A stretch of DNA of 39,139 bases, taken from contig JAIEPW010000132.1 in assembly GCA_019748195.1 (NCBI GenBank), positions 1 through 39,139 of the forward strand. Reading direction: 5' to 3'. Positions within the stretch are counted from its first letter, which is position 1, and every line of letters begins with the position of its first letter. This document shows, in pieces, positions 25,621 through 33,477 of this stretch. The translations under genes were made by a program, and so were the position numbers. The notes beneath the pieces are model-generated. The model saw only the letters and a list, made by a program, of their open reading frames with translations. It was not told where the DNA came from and ran no database searches. The stretch comes from Bryobacteraceae bacterium. GTDB lineage: Bacteria; Acidobacteriota; Terriglobia; Bryobacterales; Bryobacteraceae.

Positions 25621-26154
25621 ATGAACAAGGTAGCTATCGAGAAAATCAAGAACCCGGAGACCCCCGCGCTTCCGGTATTCGAGGAAATGCGAGAGTTCAT
25701 GGAGCGGGTCCGCGACCGCGCTTATGAACTCTTCGAGAAACGCACCCTGAACCCTTTCGCCGATCTGGAGGACTGGTTCCGTGCGGAAAAAGAGGTGTTT
25801 GCCTTGCGGCCGGTGGATCTGGTGGAGAAGCCCGAAGCCTTCCACCTGCGCATGGCCGTTCCCGAACTGAAACCTGAAGACATCAAGATTACCGCCACCC
25901 CGGAGGAACTGGTAGTGCGGACCGAGCCGAAGCCGGTAACCCGGACGTCGGAAGACAAGGTCCTGATCAACGAATTCTTCGAGGAGAAGACATTTCGCCG
26001 CATCGGCCTGCCCTCGACGATTGACGTGGAGAAAGTAACGGCGCACCTGAATGCCGGCGTGCTGGACATCGTCGCGATGAAGGCCGCGAAGCCCGAGGAG
26101 GTGCCGGTGCCCGTGAAGGAGGAAATCCGGAAGGCGGAGGCCGCCAAGGTGTAA
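25621..26154 (+). CDS. Hsp20 small heat-shock protein with N-terminal DUF2934-like segment
   Basis: This is a 177-residue protein. Residues about 25-62 (VRDRAYELFEKR, DLEDWFRAEKEVF) match the DUF2934 pattern of a short helical segment with RAYELWE...EDWLRAE. The alpha-crystallin domain spans about 63-160: PVDLVEKPEAFHLRMAVPELKPEDIKITATPEELVVRTE, FFEEKTFRRIGLPSTIDVEKVTAHLNAGVLDIVAMKA. A charged tail follows. Small heat-shock proteins bind unfolding proteins as oligomers without ATP. The ATG at 25621 is preceded by GGGGAGGAAAATC. No CIRCE or obvious heat-shock promoter was seen upstream. Confidence 0.9.
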   Translation: MNKVAIEKIKNPETPALPVFEEMREFMERVRDRAYELFEKRTLNPFADLEDWFRAEKEVFALRPVDLVEKPEAFHLRMAVPELKPEDIKITATPEELVVRTEPKPVTRTSEDKVLINEFFEEKTFRRIGLPSTIDVEKVTAHLNAGVLDIVAMKAAKPEEVPVPVKEEIRKAEAAKV

Positions 26155-26181
26155 AGAGCGGCGCTGCCGGCGGGCCCAGGG

Positions 26182-26237
26182 CTGCCGGAAGTGGGTGACC
26201 TCGCGATCAAGGTCCCGCGAGAGGCCGCTTCCGGCAG
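26182..26237. terminator. Structured hairpin between convergent hsp20 and zapA
   Basis: CTGCCGGAAG (26182-26191) pairs perfectly with CTTCCGGCAG (26228-26237). Nested inside, CTCGCG (26200-26205) pairs with CGCGAG (26216-26221). The gene ends face each other here, so a two-way terminator is the simplest reading. There is no U-tract on either strand. Confidence 0.45.
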
Positions 26238-26241
26238 GCGC

Positions 26242-26535
26242 CTACTCGATCGCCTGGTCGAGCAGGAGGGTGAAATGGCGGGCTTTGGAATCCAGACTTT
26301 GCCGCACCTCAGCGAGTTCGCGTTCCAGGGAGCGGAGCCGGTCGGCCAGGTGTAAGCAGGCGAGTACGGCGGTGCGGGTGGAGTCGATGTTGCCGGCCCG
26401 CGTGGCGATGGAGGTCATCAGTTCGTCCACCGATTGGGCGACCTGTTCGATGTCGGCCGGATCGCCTTCCGAAAGCAGGCTGTAGTTCTGGTTGTAAATC
26501 GTGACGCGAACGGTGCGTTTGACGGGTGAATCCAT
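26242..26535 (-). CDS. zapA: Cell division protein ZapA
   Basis: This 97-residue protein matches ZapA: a beta-rich start (VRVTIYNQNYSLLSEGDPADIEQVAQSVDELM) and a long C-terminal coiled coil (TAVLACLHLADRLRSLERELAEVRQSLD). ZapA binds FtsZ and bundles its filaments at midcell. The ribosome binding site is AGGAGG about ten bases from the ATG at 26535. It follows the coiled-coil ORF on the same strand, with a strong hairpin in the 143-base gap. Confidence 0.9.
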   Translation of the reverse strand: MDSPVKRTVRVTIYNQNYSLLSEGDPADIEQVAQSVDELMTSIATRAGNIDSTRTAVLACLHLADRLRSLERELAEVRQSLDSKARHFTLLLDQAIE

Positions 26536-26617
26536 TGAGCGCGCGCCTCCTGCCCGGGAACGCCGGGCACGCCCCGTGAAGCGAAGCCGGTTTCCGTTTC
26601 CGTAGGGTAAGATAACA

Positions 26618-26651
26618 AACCGCGGCGAGGATTTGCGTCCTTGCCGCGGTT
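26618..26651 (-). terminator. Long stem-loop between the ZapB-like gene and zapA
   Basis: AACCGCGGC (26618-26626) pairs with GCCGCGGTT (26643-26651). A G-T pair and AGGA/TCCT continue the stem to about 14 bp with a six-base loop. On the minus strand it is followed by TGTTATCTT, a poor U-tract. It may act as a partial terminator or attenuator, or as an RNA-processing site, between rplT/ZapB-like and zapA. Confidence 0.5.
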
Positions 26652-26678
26652 CGTCTGTTTGCGGATGATTGGGGGCGA

Positions 26679-26948
26679 TCAGCCGGCGAGCTCGTCCATC
26701 TGGCCCAGCAGCCGTTCGATCCGCTCACGGACCTGCGACCGCTCAGCGCGTAGCTCCTCGACTTCCACCGCCAACTTGCGGGTTTCCCCCCGCGCCTGAT
26801 CGCGCTCGGCTTGCGCCGCCTCGAGCAGCCGGCTCAGGTTTTCCTTCTCCTTGCGGAGAGCCGCCAGCGTTTCCACAGCGCGCTGGATGCGCTGTTCGAG
26901 GCTGGCCAGGGAGTCCGTATTGGGGTCTAGTAGTGGTGCGCTGGACAT
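26679..26948 (-). CDS. Short coiled-coil protein, possibly ZapB-like
   Basis: This 89-residue protein is almost entirely a coiled coil (LASLEQRIQRAVETLAALRKEKENLSRLLEAAQAERDQARGE and onward to ERIERLLGQMDELAG). The start at 26948 is chosen for AGGAAG six bases upstream; an earlier ATG at 26966 has no ribosome binding site. It lies directly after rplT and before zapA. That position and its form suggest a ZapB-like divisome partner, but coiled coils look alike and the name is only a suggestion. Confidence 0.68.
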   Translation of the reverse strand: MSSAPLLDPNTDSLASLEQRIQRAVETLAALRKEKENLSRLLEAAQAERDQARGETRKLAVEVEELRAERSQVRERIERLLGQMDELAG

Positions 26949-26983
26949 AGAAACTTCCTGGAACATCCCGGGGCGGGCGCCGG

Positions 26984-27346
26984 TCAGGCGCGTGTGCCGG
27001 CGGCCTTGGCCTTCTCCACCAACTGCTGGAAGGCCGGCAGGTCGTGATAGGCGATCTCGGCCAGCATCTTGCGATTCAGGTCGATCCCGGCTTTCTTCAG
27101 GCCGTCGATAAAGCGGCTATAGGACATGCCGGCGGTGCGGCAGCCGGCGTTAATCCGAACGATCCACAGAGAGCGGAAGAGGCGCTTTTTCTGGCGCCGG
27201 CCGATGTAGCCGTGGCGCAGCGACCGCTCCACAGCTTCCTGAGCTGCCCGGTACAGTTTGCTTTTGTTGAGGAAGAAGCCTTCCGCCAGGTGCAGGGTCT
27301 TCTTGCGGCTGGCACGGCGGTGGGTACCGCGTTTTACTCTTGGCAC
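26984..27346 (-). CDS. rplT: 50S ribosomal protein L20
   Basis: This 120-residue protein of standard length begins [25 protein letters not shown] and contains [54 protein letters not shown], the L20 signature. The start is a GTG at 27346 with GGAG about eight bases upstream. It follows rpmI by about 95 bases. L20 binds 23S rRNA early in assembly and in some bacteria represses its own operon. The usual flanking genes infC and pheS are not next to it. Confidence 0.98.
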   Translation of the reverse strand: MPRVKRGTHRRASRKKTLHLAEGFFLNKSKLYRAAQEAVERSLRHGYIGRRQKKRLFRSLWIVRINAGCRTAGMSYSRFIDGLKKAGIDLNRKMLAEIAYHDLPAFQQLVEKAKAAGTRA

Positions 27347-27440
27347 GTTTGTCTCCTTTCAAGATGCGGCTTGCGGTAGCAGGCCGTCCGGCCGGATCAG
27401 GCACGTGCCCGCGCTCTGTCCGGACCGGGAAATTCAAATT

Positions 27441-27635
27441 CTAGTACGGCAGCATCCGCTGCAGCGCGGGCTGGTTCGTCTCGTCGGCGACGACGCTCTG
27501 GCCCAGGCGGCGCTTGCGGGCACGCGACTTCGTGGTCAAGATATGACGGGCAAAGGCTTTGCGGCGAACGACTTTGCCGGTTCCCGTCTTCTTGAACCGC
27601 TTGGACGCACCCTTGTGAGTTTTCAGCTTCGGCAT
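27441..27635 (-). CDS. rpmI: 50S ribosomal protein L35
   Basis: This 64-residue basic protein begins [37 protein letters not shown], which is diagnostic of L35. It ends a little longer than many homologues ([10 protein letters not shown]). It is the first gene of the cluster. The 146-base gap upstream to the divergent response regulator must hold its promoter, but no clear -35/-10 pair was found. Confidence 0.98.
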   Translation of the reverse strand: MPKLKTHKGASKRFKKTGTGKVVRRKAFARHILTTKSRARKRRLGQSVVADETNQPALQRMLPY

Positions 27636-27781
27636 TTCGATTGTTCCTAGGGTGAACTGCGGTCAGTGAACGACTTAACAAGAATAACACAGGCATGGGC
27701 CAACCGAAAAGGTACACTCACCCCTCAAGCCGGGAGATCCGCGCCGATAAGAAAGCCTAGACGGCAAGTGGAGCGAAGCCT

Positions 27782-28159
27782 ATGGCCCTGGACATTTTGA
27801 TTGTGGACGATTCGGCTGCGATCCGGAAGATTCTGCAGCGCGTGCTGGTGCAGGCGGAGGTCGCGGTAGGCAAGGTGCACGAAGCCGCCGACGGCGAAGA
27901 AGCCTTGATCAGGCTGGAGGAGGGAGGCGGCAAGGTCGGCCTGATCTTCTCCGACATCAATATGCCCAAGATGGACGGCATTGAGTTGCTGGGGCGGGTG
28001 CGTGCGCAGGCGGCGTACCGCGAGGTGCCCTTCATCGTGATCACCACGGAGGGCAGCCAGCAGCGGGTCTTGCAAGCCATCGAGCTGGGGGCCAACGGTT
28101 ATGTGCGCAAGCCCTTCACGCCGGAGCAGATCAAGGAAAAGCTGGTGGGGCTGGTATAG
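27782..28159 (+). CDS. CheY-like single-domain response regulator
   Basis: This 125-residue receiver domain has no output domain. The acidic pocket is D9 and D10, the phosphoacceptor is D58 (FSDINMPKMDG), the switch residue is T88 and the conserved lysine is K110 (RKPF). All key residues are present. The CheX-like gene follows after nine bases, so the two likely form a phosphorylation/dephosphorylation pair. No histidine kinase, chemoreceptor or flagellar gene is in the window, so the upstream kinase is unknown. Confidence 0.93.
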   Translation: MALDILIVDDSAAIRKILQRVLVQAEVAVGKVHEAADGEEALIRLEEGGGKVGLIFSDINMPKMDGIELLGRVRAQAAYREVPFIVITTEGSQQRVLQAIELGANGYVRKPFTPEQIKEKLVGLV

Positions 28160-28168
28160 GGGGCAGGG

Positions 28169-28708
28169 ATGAAGCCAATGACAAATGAAGAACTGGTGAA
28201 AATCATGTCCGACGCGACGCTCGATGTATTCAGCACCATGCTCGGAATGAAGGCCCTGCCCGGTCCGGCGCGGCATGAGAAACCGTCCACCGAAAGCGTG
28301 GACGGAGTCCTGGTGGTGGTCGGCATCGCCGGACACTGGACCGGGTCCGGGCGCATCTGGTGCAACCCGGCGTTTGCCTGCCGCCTCTCGGCGAACCTGA
28401 CCGCCACTCCGGCCGAAGCCGTCGATGAGGAGGTGCTCGACGCCATGGGCGAAATCGGCAATATGATCATCGGCAACATCAAGACGACGATCGAGGAAAA
28501 GGTCGGGCGCCTGGGGCTGAGCGTTCCCACGGTAATCTATGGCCGCAACTTCCAGACCCGCTCCAAGGTGGAGACGGAGTGGATCGTGGTGGACTTCGAC
28601 TCCGGCGCCGACCGCTTCGAAGTCAGCTTCTGCCTGGAACCGAATCACGCGCCCCAGAGTCACAACGTGCATCACCCCGCCGCCGGCGCGGGACGCGCCA
28701 TCGCGTAA
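28169..28708 (+). CDS. CheX-like CheY-P phosphatase
   Basis: This 179-residue protein carries the CheC/CheX/FliY phosphatase pattern: D91 with three residues to E95, two to N98, and P120 (DAMGEIGNMIIGN ... LSVP). E and N are the residues that dephosphorylate CheY-P in characterised CheX proteins. There is a single copy of the motif, as in CheX rather than CheC. It is co-oriented with the CheY-like gene. The C-terminal 20 residues are low complexity with histidines. Confidence 0.85.
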   Translation: MKPMTNEELVKIMSDATLDVFSTMLGMKALPGPARHEKPSTESVDGVLVVVGIAGHWTGSGRIWCNPAFACRLSANLTATPAEAVDEEVLDAMGEIGNMIIGNIKTTIEEKVGRLGLSVPTVIYGRNFQTRSKVETEWIVVDFDSGADRFEVSFCLEPNHAPQSHNVHHPAAGAGRAIA

Positions 28709-28769
28709 GCTTTCGAAAATTCCACGCTTCAGGGGATTGGCTTTTCGCCGCGCATCAGTATGATTAGGT

Positions 28770-29975
28770 ATGACGGCTCCCCTTTTGGCCGCCGCGGTGT
28801 TCTGGGCCACTTTTCCGCTCGCGGCCGATGTAACGTTCCACAAAGACATCGTTCCCATCCTGCAGACTCGATGTCAGGGATGCCATCGCCCCGGCGAAGC
28901 CGCTCCCATGTCCTTCCTCACCTACAGGGAAACCCGCCCCTGGGCCAAAGCCATCCGCGCCGCCGTCCTCTCCGGCAAAATGCCGCCCTGGTTTGCCGAT
29001 CCCCGTCACGGCAAATTCGTCAATGACCTCTCGCTCGCCCCCCGCGAAAAGGAGATCCTCGTCGAATGGGTGGACTCGGGCGCCCCGGAAGGCGATCCCA
29101 GCCAGGGTCCCGCCGCGCGCCCCTTCACCGAAGGTTGGAAGATTCCCAACCCCGATGTCATCTTCGAAATGCCGCAGGACTTCCCCATACCCGCCAGCGG
29201 GACGCTCGATTACCAGTACATCAGCGTGCCCACCCATTTCACCGAGGACAAATGGGTAGAGATGGTGGAAGTCCGCCCCGGGGATCGCGGCGTGGTGCAT
29301 CATGCCATCGTGACCGCGGGCGCCGGAGCCGAGGGTTTCAGCGGACGGCAGTATCTGGCGGGCTACGCGCCCGGAATGTCGCCGCAGATCTGGAAACCGG
29401 GCCAGGCGCGGCTCATCAAGGCCGGCTCCTATCTCACGTTCCAGATGCATTACACGACGAACGGCAAGGCAACCCGTGACCGCACCCGAATTGGCATGAT
29501 CTTCGCCAAGAAGCCCGCATCGCAGCAGATTGTCGCTCTGAGTTCCTCCGCTTACTGGTTCTCCATTCCGCCCCAGGATCCGAACTACAGGGTGGAATCG
29601 TCCACCATGCTGCGCGAGGACGTTCATCTGGTCGGCATGAGGGCGCATATGCACCTTCGCGGCAAGTCGTTCCAGTTCCGGGCTGTGTATCCGACGGGCG
29701 AAAGCGAAATCCTGCTGGACATTCCCCGTTACGATTTCGAGTGGCAACCCTATTACTACCTGGAGACGCCCAAGCTGCTGCCGCGCGGCACGCGCATCGA
29801 GTGCACCGCCGTGTACGACAACTCCGCGAACAATCCGCGCAATCCGGACCCCAAGGCCGAGGTCTCCTGGGGCCCGCAGAGTTGGGATGAAATGATGATC
29901 GGCTGGTTTGACGTGGCGATCGACGCCGCGAAATCGTCCCGGCTGTTGCGAGGCTTCCGGGGAGCGGTGGAGTAA
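28770..29975 (+). CDS. Cytochrome c / copper type II monooxygenase-like fusion protein
   Basis: This 401-residue exported protein has a signal peptide (MTAPLLAAAVFWATFPLAA). A short cytochrome c domain has one haem motif, CQGCH (35-39), and the Met region PMSFLTYRETRPWAK. From about 130 to the end it resembles the PHM-like copper type II, ascorbate-dependent monooxygenase fold: VVHHAIVTAG, TFQMHYTTNGK, LVGMRAHMHLRGKSF and SWDEMMIGW. His-Met copper ligands are plausible at the HH, HMH and EMM positions. The stop lies two bases from the convergent ligD stop. The substrate is unknown. Confidence 0.8.
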   Translation: MTAPLLAAAVFWATFPLAADVTFHKDIVPILQTRCQGCHRPGEAAPMSFLTYRETRPWAKAIRAAVLSGKMPPWFADPRHGKFVNDLSLAPREKEILVEWVDSGAPEGDPSQGPAARPFTEGWKIPNPDVIFEMPQDFPIPASGTLDYQYISVPTHFTEDKWVEMVEVRPGDRGVVHHAIVTAGAGAEGFSGRQYLAGYAPGMSPQIWKPGQARLIKAGSYLTFQMHYTTNGKATRDRTRIGMIFAKKPASQQIVALSSSAYWFSIPPQDPNYRVESSTMLREDVHLVGMRAHMHLRGKSFQFRAVYPTGESEILLDIPRYDFEWQPYYYLETPKLLPRGTRIECTAVYDNSANNPRNPDPKAEVSWGPQSWDEMMIGWFDVAIDAAKSSRLLRGFRGAVE

Positions 29976-29977
29976 CG

Positions 29978-32503
29978 TCAGCCCAGCAGCGCAGGGATCC
30001 TCTCCAACGCGAAATCCAGCCGCTGCGGCTTGGTGAGAACTCCCTCGAACAAATCCCCGGCGCGGTCAAAGCGGTCCAGAACGTTCTTCATGGTGAACTG
30101 TTGCGGCGTCAGCCGGGGAGTCACCTCCCGCCAGGCCAGCGGCGTCGCGACGGTGGCGCCCGCATAAGGGCGTACGCTGTACGGCGCCGAAATTGTCTTC
30201 CCCTGGCCTACCTGCATCCAGTCGAAATACACGCGGCCCTTCTGCCGCTTGGCCACAGCCCGCGGTGTGGTGAACAACTCCGGACGCTCGCGCGTGACGA
30301 TATGCGAGAGGAGCTCGCCGAAGCTGCGCACCTGGTCGTAGTGATAGATGGGCTCCAGCGGGACGTAGATGTGCATCCCGTCCCCACCCGTCGTCTTGGG
30401 ATAGCCCTCCAACCCCAGCAGCTCGAGTTTCCCGCGGAGCAGGCACGCCGCCTCCACGATCCTGGCGTACTCGCATTGCTGCGGATCCAGGTCAATCAGC
30501 AGGAAGTCGGGATGCTCCAACGAGCCCACGCGGCTCATGTACGGGTTGTGATCGATGCAGCCGAGATTCACCAGGAACAACAACGTTGCCCGATCCTCCC
30601 CGATCACGTAGTTGATATCGTCCGCGAGCGCGGTACGCAGCCACTTGGGGAAGCTCGGCGCCACTTCCTTCTGGAAGAAGTAATCCTGCCGGATGCCGTT
30701 CGGGTAGCGCTTCAGAGACAAAGGGCGGTCCTTCAGGTGCGGCACCAGGAGCGGCGCAACCGCATCATAGTAGTTCAGCAGATCGCGCTTGGTGTATCCC
30801 TCCTCGGGCCAGTAGACCTTGTTCAGGTTGGTAAACTTCAGTTTGTGGCCGTCGACGGTAAGCGAGACCTCTTCGACGCCGCCGGACAGCAGTTCGGCGC
30901 GTGGCGCGGGTAGCGGATCCGCCGCGGAGCCCTCGCGAATGCAATCCCGCGGGTCGATGTCGTCTCGCAATCCCAGAAACACCGGCGCCCGCAAGCGGTT
31001 GTCGTGGGTCCAGGACGAGAACTTCACCTCGCAAACCAGTTCCGGCTTCAGCCATACGATGCCCTTCGGCAGATCGGGCTCGGAATCGACAGCTTGGACC
31101 CCGGATTTCAGCGGCTGCATGCGATCGAAGATGAGGCGCAGCATCGCGCGATCGAAGCCGGTGCCGACATTACCCGCCCACTTCAGCCTCTCCTTCTCGT
31201 ACAACCCCACCACCAGGGAGGAGAAGAACTCGCGCTCACCGAGCGTGTAGCCGCAAAGCACGAACTCCTGCTGCTGGGTCACCTTGTACTTCACCCAGTC
31301 GGAAGTCCGCTTGGAGACGTAACAGCTTGCCGGGTTCTTTGCCACGATCCCTTCCAGCCCCTGTGCCTTGGCGGCCTCGTACAGCGCGGCGCCGTCCGCG
31401 AAGTCCTCGGAAAGGCGGATGAGCCCGCCCGGCGTCAGGATTTCGCGGAGCAGTCGTTTGCGCTCGCTGAGCGGGACGTCGCACAGGTTCCAGCCGTCCA
31501 GGTGAAGCAGATCGAAGACGTATAGCACCACCGGAGTGCTGCGCGACAACGCGGCGACGCTTGCCGGATCGTCCACGTGCATCCGCCGCTGCAACATGCC
31601 GAAGCTCGGGAGGCCGCGTTCGTCGAGCGCGGCGATCTCGCCGTCCAGCACCGCCTGGCTCGCCTTCACGTGATGCGGGAGAATGCTCAGTTCGGGGTAG
31701 CGACGGTCAATGGCATTGCCGTTGCGGGAGAGTATGCGGACGCGTCCCTCCGCCACGAAGCACAGGGCGCGGACGCCGTCCCACTTCACTTCGAAGATCC
31801 AATCCTTCTCCCGCGGCGGCGCATTGCCGATGACGGCTTTCATCGGCTCGATCCAGCCCGGCAGGTCCGCCTTGCGCGCTCCGCGCGACTGCGAGAGGTC
31901 CCGCTCCTTCCCCGGCTGGGGGTTCGCGGCGGATAGTCCCTGTGCGATTTCCTGCTGGGTCCGGCCGGTAAGGACGCTGACGGCGTGCTGGTCGGGATCC
32001 CAGCCCGGCTGGGCGAAAGCGTCCTTTTTCTTCAGTAGCAGCCACTCGTTGCCTTTGTTCTTGGACCCCTTCATGCGCACCAGGGCGAACTCGCCTTTGA
32101 GTTTTTCCCCATGCAGGCGAAACTTTAAGTCGCCACGTGCAAGTTGTTCTTCCGCCGAGGTTTCTCCCAGTAGCTCATACCAACCGCGGTCATACAGCAT
32201 GACGCTCCCCGCGCCGTAATTACCCTTCGGGATGATGCCTTCGAATCCCCCGTATTCCAGCGGGTGATCCTCTACGTGAATGGCGACATGTTTGGGCCCC
32301 GGATCCAGGGTAGGTCCCTTCGGTACCGCCCAGGACTTAAGAACCCCGCCGGCTTCCAGCCGCAGGTCGTAATGCAAGCGCGTGGCGTGGTGGCGCTGCA
32401 CACAAAAGCTGTTTCCCGCCGGTGGTGGAGGCTCGGAAACGGCTGGGGCGGGCTCCGGCGTCTTTGAGAAGGAGCGCTTTCGCGAGTACTCGCCAAGCGA
32501 CAT
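29978..32503 (-). CDS. ligD: ATP-dependent DNA ligase LigD (NHEJ)
   Basis: This 841-residue multifunctional protein has the order phosphoesterase, ligase, polymerase. The N-terminal 3'-phosphoesterase (about 30-150) has H38, H44, D46, R48 and H80 in HHATRLHYDLRLE and HVEDHP, with the spacing known from Pseudomonas LigD. The ligase domain (about 215-510) has its nucleotidyl lysine K240 in FEVKWDGVRAL. The C-terminal primase-polymerase domain (from about 550) has LNKVYWPEEGYTKRDLLNYYDAVAP and LIDLDP. All three activities look intact. With Ku it repairs double-strand breaks by end joining. It is divergent from ku, with 83 bases between the starts. Confidence 0.96.
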   Translation of the reverse strand: MSLGEYSRKRSFSKTPEPAPAVSEPPPPAGNSFCVQRHHATRLHYDLRLEAGGVLKSWAVPKGPTLDPGPKHVAIHVEDHPLEYGGFEGIIPKGNYGAGSVMLYDRGWYELLGETSAEEQLARGDLKFRLHGEKLKGEFALVRMKGSKNKGNEWLLLKKKDAFAQPGWDPDQHAVSVLTGRTQQEIAQGLSAANPQPGKERDLSQSRGARKADLPGWIEPMKAVIGNAPPREKDWIFEVKWDGVRALCFVAEGRVRILSRNGNAIDRRYPELSILPHHVKASQAVLDGEIAALDERGLPSFGMLQRRMHVDDPASVAALSRSTPVVLYVFDLLHLDGWNLCDVPLSERKRLLREILTPGGLIRLSEDFADGAALYEAAKAQGLEGIVAKNPASCYVSKRTSDWVKYKVTQQQEFVLCGYTLGEREFFSSLVVGLYEKERLKWAGNVGTGFDRAMLRLIFDRMQPLKSGVQAVDSEPDLPKGIVWLKPELVCEVKFSSWTHDNRLRAPVFLGLRDDIDPRDCIREGSAADPLPAPRAELLSGGVEEVSLTVDGHKLKFTNLNKVYWPEEGYTKRDLLNYYDAVAPLLVPHLKDRPLSLKRYPNGIRQDYFFQKEVAPSFPKWLRTALADDINYVIGEDRATLLFLVNLGCIDHNPYMSRVGSLEHPDFLLIDLDPQQCEYARIVEAACLLRGKLELLGLEGYPKTTGGDGMHIYVPLEPIYHYDQVRSFGELLSHIVTRERPELFTTPRAVAKRQKGRVYFDWMQVGQGKTISAPYSVRPYAGATVATPLAWREVTPRLTPQQFTMKNVLDRFDRAGDLFEGVLTKPQRLDFALERIPALLG

Positions 32504-32586
32504 AAGAAGTTGAAAATGTTCAGCCGAATGTGTTAGTTGTGGCTAAGGCTTCGTCGGCTGGGCCAATCCAATACGCGAGGGACACC

Positions 32587-33477
32587 ATGGCATCCACGGT
32601 CTGGAAAGGCCATCTCACTTTCGGGCTCGTCTCCTTCCCAGTGAAATTGTACAGTGCGGCGCGAAGCGAAAGCATTAGCTTCAACCAGCTACACAAGCAT
32701 GACGGCTCGCGCATCAAGCAGGTCATTTACTGCCAGGCCGAAGACAAGCCGATTCCGCGCAGCGAGATCGTGAAGGGCTTCGAGTACGAGAAGGATCGCT
32801 ACGTTACCGTCGAAGACGAGGAGATCAAGAAAGTCGCTCCGCCTTCGGCCAAGGTCATGGAGATCCTGGAATTCGTCAAGAACGATCAGATCGATCCCAT
32901 CTACCTGGAAACGTCCTACTACATGGCTCCCGACGAGGCGGGCGAGAAGCCCTACGCCCTGCTGTTCAGCGCGCTGCGAAACTCCGGTTACGCCGGGATC
33001 GCCAAGATCGCGATGCACAGCCGCGAGCACATCGTCATTCTGCGTCCGGGACAGAACGGGGTGCTCCTGCATACCATGTACTACTCGCACGAGATCCGCA
33101 AGGTGGATGAGTTCCGTACCGATCTCTCGCTGGTGAAAGAGACCGAGCTCAAACTTGCCGACTCCCTGATCCAGCACCTGGCCGCTGATTTCGAGCCCGA
33201 AAAGTACAAGGACATGTACCGCGAGAACCTGCTGGGACTGATCGAGGCCAAGAAGGCGGGTCAGGAAGTGGTCGCAACGCCGGAGCCCAAGCAGCAGAAG
33301 GTCGTCGATATCCTGGAAGCGCTGAAAGCGTCCCTGGCTTCGGTGAAGAAACCCCCCGCCGCTGCCTCGGCGCCGGCCGCCTCGCAGGATGCCGATGAGG
33401 AGCCCGTGGCCGCCACCGGCACCGGTCCCGTGGCGGTGTCCAAGCGTCCGCGGAAACGGGCGGGCAAGAGTTCCTAG
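32587..33477 (+). CDS. ku: Ku DNA-end-binding protein
   Basis: This 296-residue bacterial Ku begins MASTVWKGHLTFGLVSFPVKLYSA and contains VIYCQAEDKPIPRSEIVKGFEYEKDRYVTVEDEEI, both diagnostic. The core is followed by a Pro/Ala-rich linker and a basic tail (KRPRKRAGKSS), which in other bacterial Ku proteins contacts DNA and LigD. The start at 32587 is preferred for the conserved N-terminus and GAGGG five bases upstream; the frame is open 19 codons further. It overlaps the convergent sulfatase-like gene by four bases. Confidence 0.97.
   Translation: MASTVWKGHLTFGLVSFPVKLYSAARSESISFNQLHKHDGSRIKQVIYCQAEDKPIPRSEIVKGFEYEKDRYVTVEDEEIKKVAPPSAKVMEILEFVKNDQIDPIYLETSYYMAPDEAGEKPYALLFSALRNSGYAGIAKIAMHSREHIVILRPGQNGVLLHTMYYSHEIRKVDEFRTDLSLVKETELKLADSLIQHLAADFEPEKYKDMYRENLLGLIEAKKAGQEVVATPEPKQQKVVDILEALKASLASVKKPPAAASAPAASQDADEEPVAATGTGPVAVSKRPRKRAGKSS

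Noticed and set aside
26536-26678. 6S RNA gene next to zapA
   Set aside because: 6S RNA lies near zapA in some bacteria, but this gap shows one simple hairpin and not the long bulged duplex of 6S RNA.
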